Made by a program: the position numbers and the translations under genes
The notes under the pieces: generated by a model
The model's input: the letters and a program-made list of their open reading frames with translations, nothing else
Told to the model about the DNA's origin: nothing
Database searches by the model: none
In this document: piece by piece, positions 54,151 to 62,954 of the stretch
Layout: each line of letters begins with the position of its first letter
How positions within the stretch are numbered: position 1 is the first letter of the stretch
DNA from: Aureimonas sp. Leaf427
GTDB lineage: Bacteria; Pseudomonadota; Alphaproteobacteria; Rhizobiales; Rhizobiaceae
Direction of reading: 5' to 3'
Length of the DNA: 64,000 nucleotides
Assembly: GCF_001425485.1 (NCBI RefSeq)
Contig: NZ_LMQW01000043.1
Location: 227,035-291,034 of the forward strand

Positions 54151-55013
54151 AGCCGTCCGACATGCTGCCGACATTGCCGCTGCCGCTCGTTCGGGAAGCC
54201 GTGCGGGTGGCGCTTCTGGAGGATCTCGGCCGGGCCGGCGACATTACGAGCGCCGCCACCATCCCCGCCGCGGCTCGCGCGCGTCTCGTCATCGGGGCGC
54301 GCGAGGCCGGCATTCTCTGCGGCATGGACCTCGCCGAAGAGGCGTTCCGCGCCATGGACGGCGCGATCGAGATGCGCCGTCTCATGACGGACGGGGACCG
54401 TCTCGCCCCCGGCGCGATCGTCGCGGAGGTCGAGGGACCCGCGCAGGCGATCCTTTCGGGCGAACGCACCGCGCTGAACTTTCTAATGCACCTGTCGGGC
54501 GTCGCCAGCCTCACGCAGACCTATGCGGCGCGCATCGCTCACACCAAGGCGCGCGTCACCTGCACGCGCAAGACCGTGCCGGGCCTGCGCGCGCTGCAGA
54601 AGTACGCTGTGCGATGCGGCGGAGGATCGAACCACCGCTTCGGCCTCGACGATGCGATCCTCATCAAGGACAACCACGTCGCGGTGGCCGGCGGCGTCGC
54701 GGAGGCCGTGTGGCGGGCGCGTGCCTATGCCGGGCACCTCGTCGCCGTCGAGGTCGAAGTGGATACGCTGGAGCAGCTGGAAGAGGCGATGACGGCGGGG
54801 CCGAACGCCGTTCTTCTCGACAACATGACGCCCGAGCAGCTCGCCCGTGGCATCGCGATCGTCGCGGGGCGCGCGGCCGTGGAAGCCTCGGGCAATATCT
54901 CGCTCGCCACGATCGGCGCCGTCGCGGAGAGCGGCGTCGACTACATCTCGACCTCGAAGATCACCATGTCCGCGCCCTCGCTCGATCTCGGGCTGGACAT
55001 TCGGATCGATTGA
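54147..55013 (+). CDS. nadC: Nicotinate-nucleotide pyrophosphorylase (carboxylating)
   Basis: Converts quinolinate and PRPP to nicotinate mononucleotide, the last step of the de novo nadABC path. The 288-residue protein has the catalytic region [21 protein letters not shown], the [15 protein letters not shown] motif, [15 protein letters not shown] and the phosphate-binding [23 protein letters not shown] 54147 overlaps the nadB stop, so the two are coupled. The gene converges on a secreted-protein gene; the two stop codons form the tips of one hairpin. Confidence 0.97.
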   Translation: MKPSDMLPTLPLPLVREAVRVALLEDLGRAGDITSAATIPAAARARLVIGAREAGILCGMDLAEEAFRAMDGAIEMRRLMTDGDRLAPGAIVAEVEGPAQAILSGERTALNFLMHLSGVASLTQTYAARIAHTKARVTCTRKTVPGLRALQKYAVRCGGGSNHRFGLDDAILIKDNHVAVAGGVAEAVWRARAYAGHLVAVEVEVDTLEQLEEAMTAGPNAVLLDNMTPEQLARGIAIVAGRAAVEASGNISLATIGAVAESGVDYISTSKITMSAPSLDLGLDIRID

Positions 55014-55031
55014 CCGGAAGCGATCCGGTCA
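55011..55031. other. Hairpin built from both converging stop codons
   Basis: TGACCGGA (55011-55018) and TCCGGTCA (55024-55031) pair perfectly across AGCGA. The left TGA is the nadC stop and the right TCA is the stop of the minus-strand gene. No T-run follows; termination is possible but weakly supported. Confidence 0.4.
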
Positions 55032-56597
55032 GGGCGTCTTCGGTGCCGGCTCGTCGCCCTCGGTCGCGGGATCTTCGGTGGGCAGCGCGTTCTCGTCGGT
55101 CGGCGCCGGAGTCGGCGGCGTGTCCACGTTCAACTCGTCCGCCTCCGGCGTGGGCGCCACGATCTGGTTGCCGTTCAGGATCACGGAACCGTCGGACTTC
55201 GCCGAGACGATCCACTGCGAGCGCCCCTCCGGAAGCGGCTTGGCGAAGCCCTGCGCCAGCGCCAGCATGCCGACGACCTCGTTGACGGACGGGTCCTTGG
55301 CGGCCTCGGCCTGGAGGGTCGAGATGACCTTGTCGAGGCCCTTCGCCTCGATCGTCACGTTCGATTCCGGCTGAGCGGCGCTGAAGAGAAACTGCCCTTC
55401 GAAGGTGAGATCGAGATCGCGCGAGGTCAGCCGGCTCTTCTCGATCAGAAGACGCGGGGGATTCTCGGAGAGGCCGGCGAGGAGGTCCGTGCTCGTCTCC
55501 TCGGGCAGGGCGGGGTCCTTGGACAGATCGAACTCGGCGATGACGCGCTTCAACGGCGTCTCGATGTCGGCGCCCTCCAGCTTCATCGTGACGGAGGCGT
55601 CCCGCGGCATGAGGCTCGCCGCCCAGCCCGGCATCATCGGCGACTGCGCGGAAAGGCCCGCGAGGTCGAACCCGTAGCTCAGGCCGCTGGAGGTCGAGAT
55701 GCCGTCCATCGCGAGCCGGACCTTGGCCGACTTGGCGGAAAACGAGCCGAAGGCCGAGGTGACGTTCACGTCGTTGAACGCGGTGGCGCCGTCGATCTTC
55801 GACCAGAGCGGGAGCGCGGTGCCGAGCAGCCCGCGCAGGATCTCCTGATCTTTGACGATGGCGTCCTTGTCGGCGCGCGCGACGGCGAAGGCCCAGAGAT
55901 CGAGAAGGGCTCGGCTCTTGAGTCCTGCCATCGTCGTTGCCGACGTGATGTCGGCCACCGCGACGTCGACGTTGGCGCGCTCCGTTCCCGCTTCGGGATC
56001 GAGCTTGACCGCGACCGTCTCTTTGAGCCCCGTCATCGTCTGGCGGATATCGGCGTCGACCGCGCCGCCCGCGACCTCGCGCGCCGTGCTCTCGGAGCCG
56101 ATCGCCCCGAAGGTCGCGGTCACGTCTGAGGCCGGATCGCTGGCGGTGATCGTCGCGCCCGGAATGCTCGCGGTGCCCGACAGGAACACGCCGAGCTTCG
56201 GGGAATAGACGCCGGTGAACGTGCCGGCCTGGAACTTGTAGTCGCCGGTCTGGCGCTGGCCCTCGATCGTCACGTCGAAGACGGCGCTGATCGGGTCCTT
56301 GGACGAGACGTCCCAGTTTCCGTCGCTCCGCTCCGCCGCGAGGATCGAGTAGGGCGCGATCTCGACCTTGGTTCCGGGCTCCAGAAGCGGCGCGATGGCG
56401 GCATTGGGCGCGAAGGTGATGCGGTAGCCCGGGCCCTCGGGCGCGACCGTCACGACCTTCGCCTCGAAGGCGGAGGTGCCGAAATAGACCGCCAGCTCCT
56501 CGGCCAGCGCCTTGGCGCCGGCATCGGACGGCGCCGTCTGGGCGGCTGCGGGGCCGGCGAGCGCAAGGCCGAGGGCGAAGGCGGGCGTCAGACGCAT
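55029..56597 (-). CDS. Large exported protein of unknown function
   Basis: A 522-residue protein with the signal peptide MRLTPAFALGLALAGPAAAQ. The mature part is rich in beta-strand-like stretches (YRITFAPNAAIAPLLEPG, GQRQTGDYKFQAGTFTGVYS, PRDASVTMKLEGADIETPLKR in part) and contains SSKDPISAVFDVTIEG; the last 50 residues are proline-, glutamate- and threonine-rich and disordered. Overall it recalls periplasmic lipid-transfer-like or DUF2125/DUF945-type proteins of rhizobia, but I do not assign it. TTTGGAG precedes ATG 56597. Divergent from panC. Confidence 0.7.
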   Translation of the reverse strand: MRLTPAFALGLALAGPAAAQTAPSDAGAKALAEELAVYFGTSAFEAKVVTVAPEGPGYRITFAPNAAIAPLLEPGTKVEIAPYSILAAERSDGNWDVSSKDPISAVFDVTIEGQRQTGDYKFQAGTFTGVYSPKLGVFLSGTASIPGATITASDPASDVTATFGAIGSESTAREVAGGAVDADIRQTMTGLKETVAVKLDPEAGTERANVDVAVADITSATTMAGLKSRALLDLWAFAVARADKDAIVKDQEILRGLLGTALPLWSKIDGATAFNDVNVTSAFGSFSAKSAKVRLAMDGISTSSGLSYGFDLAGLSAQSPMMPGWAASLMPRDASVTMKLEGADIETPLKRVIAEFDLSKDPALPEETSTDLLAGLSENPPRLLIEKSRLTSRDLDLTFEGQFLFSAAQPESNVTIEAKGLDKVISTLQAEAAKDPSVNEVVGMLALAQGFAKPLPEGRSQWIVSAKSDGSVILNGNQIVAPTPEADELNVDTPPTPAPTDENALPTEDPATEGDEPAPKTP

Positions 56598-56768
56598 CGA
56601 TGGACTCCAAACCGGCGAAGGATTCGCTCTCCGAAGCGTTACAAACACGATTTTCCGGCGCCGTTCCAGCATGCGGGTCGCATCGGCGACCGCAATGCGC
56701 AAATGTGGATGACGCGCGCCTGCAAAACTGGCAAACGGTGCGGCATAAAAGGGCACCGGTTGAGATCG

Positions 56769-57704
56769 ATGACACAGACCCTCGTCACGCGAACCATCGC
56801 CGAGCTGCGTGCGGCGCTGAAGGATCACCGCCGCGCCGGCCGGACGATCGGCCTCGTGCCGACCATGGGCTATCTCCACCGCGGCCACATGGCGCTCGCG
56901 ACCGAGGCCCGGCGGGCCTGCGACGTCGTCGTGCTCTCGATCTTCGTGAACCCGACCCAGTTCGGGCCGAACGAGGATCTGGCGACCTATCCGCGCGATC
57001 TCGAGGGCGACCTCGATCTCTGCCGCCGGCACGATGTCGATATCGTCTTCGCGCCCGATGTGGAGGAGATGTATCCCGAGCCGATGCAGACGGCGGTCGA
57101 GGTCACGTCGCTTTCGACCATCCTCATCGGCGCGCAGCGTCCGGGCCATTTCAAGGGCGTGGCGACCGTCGTTGCCAAGCTCTTCAACATCGTCCAGCCG
57201 GATTGCGCCTATTTCGGCGAGAAGGATTTCCAGCAGCTCGTCACGATCCGCCGCATGGTGCGCGATCTGTCGATGGACATCGCCGTCGTCGGCGTGCCGA
57301 CCGTGCGCGAGGTCGACGGGCTCGCCGCCTCCTCGCGCAACGTGCGGCTGACCGCCGAGGATCGGCGCGCCGCCGTCGTCATCTCCCGCGCGCTCGACCG
57401 CGCCGGCGCGATGGCGCAAGCGGGCGAAAGCGATCCGTCCGCGATCGTGGAGGCCGTGCGCGCGATGATCGCGGCGGAACCGCGCGCTGAGCTTCGCTCG
57501 GTCGATCTGCGCGATGCCGCGACGCTGGCGGAGATCGCAGCGATCGGGGATGCGTCCGCCGTCGTGCTCGTGACGGTGCGCTTCGGAAATGTGCTTCTCA
57601 TCGACCAGCGCGAAATCGGCACGGCCGGACGCGCTTCAGCTCGCCAGGGAGCTGCCACGGAAGGAAACGGGCATGAGCGCACGAAGCGAGATCAAGCGGC
57701 ATAG
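56769..57704 (+). CDS. panC: Pantoate-beta-alanine ligase
   Basis: ATP-dependent ligase giving pantothenate, the CoA precursor. The 311-residue protein has the nucleotide motif [38 protein letters not shown], the pantoate-site [30 protein letters not shown] and the C-terminal KMSKS-like [13 protein letters not shown]. It starts at ATG 56769; the C-terminal 25 residues are an extra hydrophilic tail. The last 32 bases overlap panB, so both are translated from one transcript. Confidence 0.96.
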   Translation: MTQTLVTRTIAELRAALKDHRRAGRTIGLVPTMGYLHRGHMALATEARRACDVVVLSIFVNPTQFGPNEDLATYPRDLEGDLDLCRRHDVDIVFAPDVEEMYPEPMQTAVEVTSLSTILIGAQRPGHFKGVATVVAKLFNIVQPDCAYFGEKDFQQLVTIRRMVRDLSMDIAVVGVPTVREVDGLAASSRNVRLTAEDRRAAVVISRALDRAGAMAQAGESDPSAIVEAVRAMIAAEPRAELRSVDLRDAATLAEIAAIGDASAVVLVTVRFGNVLLIDQREIGTAGRASARQGAATEGNGHERTKRDQAA

Positions 57705-58491
57705 CGCTCCGGCCATCCGCGCCCGCAAGGGCGGCGAGCCGATCGTCGCGCTCACCGCCTATAGCGCGCTGACCGCAAGGCTCGTGGACGAGATCGCCGA
57801 CGTGATTCTCGTCGGCGACAGCCTCGCCATGGTCGAGCACGGGCTGGATTCGACGCTCGGCGCGACGCTGGACATGATGATCCTGCACGGGGCGAGCGTC
57901 GTGCGCGGCTCGGCGCGGGCGCAGGTCGTGGTGGACCTGCCCTTCGGCTCCTACGAGGAAAGCCCGGCCGCGGCCTTTCGCAGCGCGTCCCGCGTGATGG
58001 CGGAGACCGGCTGCGGCGCGGTCAAGCTCGAAGGCGGCGTTCATATGGCCGAGACCATCGCCTTCCTCACCCGGCGGGGCATTCCGGTCATGGCCCATGT
58101 CGGCCTGACGCCGCAGGCGATGATGGGCTTCGGCGGCTTCAAGACGCAGGGGCGCGAGCGCGCCGAATGGGCCGCGATCGAGGCCGATGCGAAGGCGGTG
58201 GCCGAGGCGGGCGCCTATGCGGTGGTCGTGGAGGGCGTGGTCGAGCCGCTCGCCGTGCGCCTGACCGACGCGATCGACATTCCGACCATCGGCATCGGCG
58301 CCTCCGCGCGCTGCGACGGGCAGATCCTCGTTCTGGAGGACATGCTCGGCCTCAGCCCGCGCGTGCCCCGCTTCGTCAAGCGTTTCGGCGATGTCGGCGG
58401 CGCGGTGACGGAGGCCGTGAAGGCCTATGCGGACGCCGTGCGCGACCGCAGCTTCCCCGGGCCTGAGAACGTCTACCAGCCGAAGGACTGA
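57673..58491 (+). CDS. panB: 3-methyl-2-oxobutanoate hydroxymethyltransferase
   Basis: Makes ketopantoate from ketoisovalerate and methylene-tetrahydrofolate, the first step toward pantothenate. The 272-residue protein carries [64 protein letters not shown] and [22 protein letters not shown], all family motifs. ATG 57673 overlaps the panC end; the order panC-panB matches rhizobia. No panE or panD is next to it. Confidence 0.96.
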   Translation: MSARSEIKRHSAPAIRARKGGEPIVALTAYSALTARLVDEIADVILVGDSLAMVEHGLDSTLGATLDMMILHGASVVRGSARAQVVVDLPFGSYEESPAAAFRSASRVMAETGCGAVKLEGGVHMAETIAFLTRRGIPVMAHVGLTPQAMMGFGGFKTQGRERAEWAAIEADAKAVAEAGAYAVVVEGVVEPLAVRLTDAIDIPTIGIGASARCDGQILVLEDMLGLSPRVPRFVKRFGDVGGAVTEAVKAYADAVRDRSFPGPENVYQPKD

Positions 58492-58513
58492 CGTTCGGGA
58501 CAGTCGGCGGCTT

Positions 58514-59473
58514 CTACGCGCGGCCGAAGCGGATGCCGGGCGAGGGGCGCTCGTTCAGCACCTCCTGGCGGAAGCGGAAGAGGGCGGCGGGGCGCCCGCC
58601 CGTCGCGGAACTCGACTGGCCCGTCGGCTCCACGAGCTGGGTCGTCTCGACGAAGCGGCGAAAGTTCTGCTTGTGGATGTGCCGGCCGGCGATGGCCTCC
58701 GCGACGGTCTGAAGCTCCGTCAGCGTGAAGGTGGGCGATAGAAGCTCGAAGATCACCGGGCGATACTTCAGCTTGGCCCGCAGCCGCGCGATGGCGGTGG
58801 CGAGAATGCGGCGGTGGTCGAAGCGCATGGGCGTGCCGAGTTCGGCCTCGGCCGAGACGGCGGGAAAGCGCCCGTCGCGCACCGCCTCTTCGACGAGACC
58901 GGCCTCGTAGAGAAGCTCGTATCGGTCGAGCACGCGCTCCTCGTCGAAGCTCGCGCCCTCGCCGGTGCCGAAGGCGAGGCGGAGCCGGCTCGCGCGCTCC
59001 TCGCTTCGTGGGCTCGGCATGGCGGCCCAGCGGAGGAGCCCGGGCAGAATCACTGCGTCGATCACGGCCGGCCGGCCGCCCCGCCAGTCTTCCCAGGGAA
59101 AATAGCGGTAGAAGCAGCGCCAGGCCGCGCCCGTCTCGGCGAGCGCGGGATCAGCGGAGGCTTCCATCCGGGCGAGCGCGAGATAGCCGACGGAGACGAC
59201 ATGCGGCGCGGCATCGCCCGCCGCGCGGTGCCGGCCCCGATCACCGAACGTATAGAGCTGCTCGACATAGCCGAGCGACAGGCCGGCCTGGCTGCCGACG
59301 AAGGTGCGCAGTCCCGCCTCGAAGGTGCGATGGCGCAGGGGATCGAAGGGGCCGAAGGGTAGGCCGTCCGGCTCGCCCGGCTCCGCCGCCGGCACGATCA
59401 GGACGAGGGGCGCGTCGCCGCCGACGGCGACGATGGCGGCGTTCAGCCCGACCTCGACCTGCAGCGTGCCCAT
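58514..59473 (-). CDS. nadQ: NadQ-type NAD-biosynthesis regulator (COG4111, NUDIX-like plus winged helix)
   Basis: Predicted repressor of nadABC. The 319-residue protein has an N-terminal NUDIX-like domain (LQVEVGLNAAIVAVGGDAPLVLIVPAAE, given in part, then YVEQLYTFGDRGRH and SVGYLALARM) and a C-terminal winged helix (KYRPVIFELLSPTFTLTELQTVAEAI in part, HIHKQNFRRFVETTQLVEPT, ALFRFRQEVL). The canonical NUDIX hydrolase glutamates are not evident, so it probably senses rather than hydrolyses. This architecture is that of NrtR/NadQ regulators. It is the last gene of the ygfZ-HD-phosphatase operon, and a matching operator lies before nadA. Confidence 0.82.
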   Translation of the reverse strand: MGTLQVEVGLNAAIVAVGGDAPLVLIVPAAEPGEPDGLPFGPFDPLRHRTFEAGLRTFVGSQAGLSLGYVEQLYTFGDRGRHRAAGDAAPHVVSVGYLALARMEASADPALAETGAAWRCFYRYFPWEDWRGGRPAVIDAVILPGLLRWAAMPSPRSEERASRLRLAFGTGEGASFDEERVLDRYELLYEAGLVEEAVRDGRFPAVSAEAELGTPMRFDHRRILATAIARLRAKLKYRPVIFELLSPTFTLTELQTVAEAIAGRHIHKQNFRRFVETTQLVEPTGQSSSATGGRPAALFRFRQEVLNERPSPGIRFGRA

Positions 59474-59474
59474 T

Positions 59475-59984
59475 TCAGATCGGCAGGACGAAGGGCGTGC
59501 CGGAAAAGGCGTCCGCGCCCCGGCCGATGCCGGCGATAGCGCGGATCATGCGGCCCTCGCGCCCGAGCGCGGCATCGGCGAGCGCGATCAGCTTGGGGTT
59601 CGGCGTCGCGGACGGCGCCCGCCGCCGAAGCTCCTCGGCGAGCGCCGTCTCGTCGAGATCGGGGCGCAGCGCGAGGGCGAGGATGTAGGCTGCGGCCGTG
59701 GAGCGGCTGATGCCGGCATAGCAGTGGATCGCGAGCGGAGCCTCCCGGCTCCAGGCTTTTCCGAAGGCGAGCAACCGGCCGAGATGCGAGTCGGCGGGCA
59801 GAACGAGGCCTTCCGAGGGCTCGGCGATATCGTTCATGCCGAGGAAGAGATGACGATGCGGCTCGATGGAAGCGGGGCGCTCGACGATCGCGTGCTCGTT
59901 GATGAGCGTCACGAGATCGAGCGCGCCGTGTTCGGCGACGGTCGCGGTGAGATGCGCCAGCGAGGAGACGACGAGATAGGGCAT
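59475..59984 (-). CDS. Tyrosine phosphatase-family protein
   Basis: A 169-residue cysteine-based phosphatase fold. The P-loop HCYAGISRSTAAA contains Cys88 and Arg94 (CX5R), and NDIAEPSEG at about 51 provides a candidate general-acid aspartate. The length and the VVSSLAHLTATVAEHGALDLVTLINEH N-terminus (given in part) match a small group of alphaproteobacterial dual-specificity-like phosphatases. The substrate may be a phosphoprotein or a small phosphate compound. It ends two bases before nadQ and begins six bases after the HD gene, so it is part of one operon. Confidence 0.88.
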   Translation of the reverse strand: MPYLVVSSLAHLTATVAEHGALDLVTLINEHAIVERPASIEPHRHLFLGMNDIAEPSEGLVLPADSHLGRLLAFGKAWSREAPLAIHCYAGISRSTAAAYILALALRPDLDETALAEELRRRAPSATPNPKLIALADAALGREGRMIRAIAGIGRGADAFSGTPFVLPI

Positions 59985-59989
59985 GGGTC

Positions 59990-60613
59990 TCAGCGGGCTC
60001 CAGACGTGGCACCCCCGGCGCGAACGAGCACGTCGAGTTCGCGAAAGCGGGCGAGGAACAGCCGGCCGACGACCTCGGCGGGTTTGGGCTCCAGCGTCGC
60101 CGGCGCGGGCACGCCCTCGGCGGGGCGGCCGAAGAAGGCGCCGGCCTCCTCGGTGGAGAAGCCCGCGAGCCGCGTCGCCTCGTGATAGGCCGAGAGCCGG
60201 TCGGCCGCCTTGATCGCCTTCAGGACGGGTGCGGGCAGCACCGCGGGCAGGCCGAAGCGCAGGTGGATCGCGCGCTGCAGCCGCTCCTCCACCAGCTTGT
60301 AGTCGCCGCCGACGATGCTCTTGAAGGGCGAGATCATGTCGCCGATCACGTATTCCGGGCCGTCATGCAGGAGCGCGGCCAGACGCCAGCGCGGATCGTC
60401 CTCGGGCAGGCGCACATTGGCCTCCACGATCAGCGAGTGCTGGGCGACGGAGAAGGCGTGCTCGCCGCGCGTCTGGCCGTTCCATCGCGCCACGCGGGCG
60501 AGCCCATGCGCGATATCCTCCACCTCGATATCGAGCGGGGAGGGATCGAGGAGATCCAGCCTTCGCCCCGACAGCATGCGCTGCCAGACGCGCGGCGCCT
60601 TCTCCGCTCTCAC
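59990..60613 (-). CDS. HD-domain hydrolase (YfbR-like)
   Basis: Metal-dependent phosphohydrolase of 207 residues. The HD motif is seen as RGEHAFSVAQHSLIV and AALLHDGPEYVIGDMISPFK, with a later aspartate in IKAADRLSAYHEA. YfbR of E. coli is a 5'-nucleotidase for deoxynucleotides, which is a reasonable but unproven parallel. GTG 60613 overlaps the ygfZ stop (GTGA), so translation is coupled. Downstream come the phosphatase and nadQ. Confidence 0.9.
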   Translation of the reverse strand: MRAEKAPRVWQRMLSGRRLDLLDPSPLDIEVEDIAHGLARVARWNGQTRGEHAFSVAQHSLIVEANVRLPEDDPRWRLAALLHDGPEYVIGDMISPFKSIVGGDYKLVEERLQRAIHLRFGLPAVLPAPVLKAIKAADRLSAYHEATRLAGFSTEEAGAFFGRPAEGVPAPATLEPKPAEVVGRLFLARFRELDVLVRAGGATSGAR

Positions 60614-61452
60614 GAGCCCGCATCCTCGCCGGCGGGAGCCGGCTCCGGCAGGACGTAGCCGGCCCAGGGCGGAATGGCGACGTCCACCCTCACGCCGTCT
60701 GCGGCGAGCGCGATATCGGCGGCGAGCGCGGCGGCGAGACGATCGATGCGCACGATCGCCATGCCCGCGCCGCCCGTCGCCGTCAGCACCGTGCCGATCG
60801 GGCGCTCGCCGGCCTGGATTTCGGCGCCCGGCGTCAGGTGGCCGTCCGCCTCGACCAGGACCAGCCGGCGCCGCGCGGTGCCGCGATGCTGCATGCGGGA
60901 GACGACTTCCTGGCCGACATAGCAGCCCTTCTTGAAGGAGACGCCGGCGTTCTGATCGAGAAGAACGTCATGCGGAAAGACGTCGGAGGCGGGAAAGTCG
61001 CGCTCGGCCTCGGCGATGCCGGCCCGGATGCGCAGGGCCTCGAACTCGGCGGACGGGCGCTCCTCGATGCCGGCCGGCGCCTCGCCGTAGAGCCGGCGGA
61101 CGGACGTCTCGGCAAAGCGACGGTCGACCGAGCCGACCTCTTCGTCCCAGATGGCGAAGACCTCCGTCTCCGGCGTCTCGAAGGCGATCGGGGCGCGCAG
61201 GCGATAGAGCGTCAGCCGCTTCAGGAGATCGGCGCGCGCGATGCTTGCTACGTCGATGCGGATGCCGTCCTCGATCCGGCTAAGCAGGAAGTCGAAGAGA
61301 ATCTTGCCCTGCGGCGTCAGGAGCGCGGAGGGGCGAACCTCGTCACCTCCGATCGCGTCGAGATCGGAGGTGACGAGATTCTGGAGGAATGCGGAAGCCG
61401 TCTCTCCCTTCACCAGAAGAAGGCGGCGGTCGGCCAGTCGGGCAAAGGGCAT
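60610..61452 (-). CDS. ygfZ: Folate-binding Fe-S cluster maturation factor YgfZ (Iba57-like)
   Basis: Folate-dependent protein that helps build and repair iron-sulfur clusters. The 280-residue protein shows the early LLLVKGETASAFLQNLVTSDL, ALLTPQGKILFDFLLSRIED and the diagnostic KGCYVGQEVVSRMQHRGTARR motif with its essential cysteine. ATG 61452 is the natural start; the frame beyond it is antisense to the dihydroorotase gene. It leads a four-gene operon with the HD hydrolase, phosphatase and nadQ. The link to NadA, an iron-sulfur enzyme, is suggestive only. Confidence 0.94.
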   Translation of the reverse strand: MPFARLADRRLLLVKGETASAFLQNLVTSDLDAIGGDEVRPSALLTPQGKILFDFLLSRIEDGIRIDVASIARADLLKRLTLYRLRAPIAFETPETEVFAIWDEEVGSVDRRFAETSVRRLYGEAPAGIEERPSAEFEALRIRAGIAEAERDFPASDVFPHDVLLDQNAGVSFKKGCYVGQEVVSRMQHRGTARRRLVLVEADGHLTPGAEIQAGERPIGTVLTATGGAGMAIVRIDRLAAALAADIALAADGVRVDVAIPPWAGYVLPEPAPAGEDAGS

Positions 61453-61569
61453 GGCGTCTCGCTTCGCTGCGTCTCTTCGGTTACGTAGACGCGCCGGCCC
61501 GAAGTCACAAGCAAGGCCGTGCTCCCCGCCCGTGTCCCGGCGGGGTCGAGCCGCGAAAGGAATGCGCCC

Positions 61570-62898
61570 GTGCCCATCAGCTACGATCTCATCCTCAAGG
61601 GCGGCACCGTCGTCAACCAGGACGGCGAAGGCCTGCGCGACATCGGCATCCGCGCCGGTCAGATCGCGGCGATCGGCTCGCTGGACGCCGCCTCGGCCGG
61701 CGAGGTCGTTGACTGCCGGGGGCTGCACATCCTGCCCGGCGTGATCGACAGCCAGGTGCATTTCCGCGAGCCCGGCCCGACCCACAAGGAGGATCTCGAA
61801 TCGGGATCGCGCGCGGCCGTGCTCGGCGGCGTCACGGCGGTCTTCGAGATGCCGAACACCGATCCGCTGACGACGAGTGAGGCCGCGCTCGCCGACAAGC
61901 TCGCCCGAGCCAAGGGGCGCATGCACTGCGACCACGCCTTCTGGGTGGGCGGCACGCGCGAGAATGCGGGCGATGTCGCCGACCTCGAGCGCCTGCCGGG
62001 GGCGGCCGGCATCAAGGTCTTCATGGGCTCCTCGACCGGCAGCCTCCTCGTGGAAGACGACGAGGGCGTGTCGGAGATCCTGAAGCGCACGCGCCGGCGC
62101 GCCGCCTTCCACTCGGAGGACGAGTTCCGCCTTCGCGAGCGGCTCGGCGAGCGCGTCGAGGGCGATCCGTCCTCCCATCCCGTCTGGCGCGACGCCGTGG
62201 CGGCGCTTCGCTGCACGGAGCGCCTCGTCTCGATCGCCGAACGGGTGCGCGCACGCATCCACGTTCTCCACATCTCGACGGCGGAGGAGATCGAGTTTCT
62301 CGGCCGGCACAAGGATCTCGTCACCGCCGAGGCGACGCCGCATCATCTGACGATGAGCGCGGCCGACTACGCCCGGCTCGGCACGCTTCTGCAGATGAAC
62401 CCGCCGGTGCGCGACGCGCATCATCGCGACGGGATCTGGCGGGGCGTGGCCGACGGCGTGATCGACGTTCTCGGCTCCGACCACGCGCCGCACACGCTGG
62501 AGGAGAAGGCCAAGCCCTATCCCCAGTCGCCCTCCGGCATGACGGGGGTTCAGACGCTCGTGCCGATCATGCTCGACCATGTGGCGAACGGCCGTCTGTC
62601 GCTCGCCCGCTTCGTGGACCTCACCTCCGCCGGCCCGCAGCGCATCTTCGGCATCGCCGGCAAGGGCCGGATCGCGCGCGGCTACGACGCCGACTTCACC
62701 ATCGTCGATCTCAAGCGCCGCGAGACGATCCGCAATGCCTGGATCGGCTCGAAGGCGCAATGGACGCCCTATGACGGCGTCGAGGTGACGGGCTGGCCGG
62801 TCGGCACGGTGGTGCGCGGGCAGCGGATCATGTGGGAGGGGGAGATCGTCGCGCCGGGCGAGGGGCAGCCGGTGCGTTTTTCGGAAGGGCTTGGCTGA
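61570..62898 (+). CDS. pyrC: Dihydroorotase-family amidohydrolase
   Basis: Probable dihydroorotase of the class I type, 442 residues. The metal-binding start is DSQVHFREPGPTHKEDLESG; the carboxylated lysine lies in AAGIKVFMGSSTGSLL, histidines in RAAFHSEDEF and IHVLHISTAEEI, and the aspartate in VLGSDHAPHTLEEK. The first histidine of the usual HxH is Gln (QVH), which is also the form found in this rhizobial subfamily as I recall it. GTG 61570 is preferred because AAAGGA lies eight bases upstream. It is divergent from ygfZ. Rhizobia often have two dihydroorotase-like genes, so function is probable rather than certain. Confidence 0.88.
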   Translation: MPISYDLILKGGTVVNQDGEGLRDIGIRAGQIAAIGSLDAASAGEVVDCRGLHILPGVIDSQVHFREPGPTHKEDLESGSRAAVLGGVTAVFEMPNTDPLTTSEAALADKLARAKGRMHCDHAFWVGGTRENAGDVADLERLPGAAGIKVFMGSSTGSLLVEDDEGVSEILKRTRRRAAFHSEDEFRLRERLGERVEGDPSSHPVWRDAVAALRCTERLVSIAERVRARIHVLHISTAEEIEFLGRHKDLVTAEATPHHLTMSAADYARLGTLLQMNPPVRDAHHRDGIWRGVADGVIDVLGSDHAPHTLEEKAKPYPQSPSGMTGVQTLVPIMLDHVANGRLSLARFVDLTSAGPQRIFGIAGKGRIARGYDADFTIVDLKRRETIRNAWIGSKAQWTPYDGVEVTGWPVGTVVRGQRIMWEGEIVAPGEGQPVRFSEGLG

Positions 62899-62954
62899 AA
62901 TAGGCCGGCCGGGATCGGAGCAACTGCTTCGAAGAGCGTTCGATGCGCGGGCCT

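Noticed and set aside
61570-62898. Apparent loss of the first metal histidine (QVHFREPG) in the dihydroorotase
   Set aside because: The rest of the active site is intact and the Gln form occurs in this rhizobial subfamily as I recall it, so I do not treat it as inactivation.
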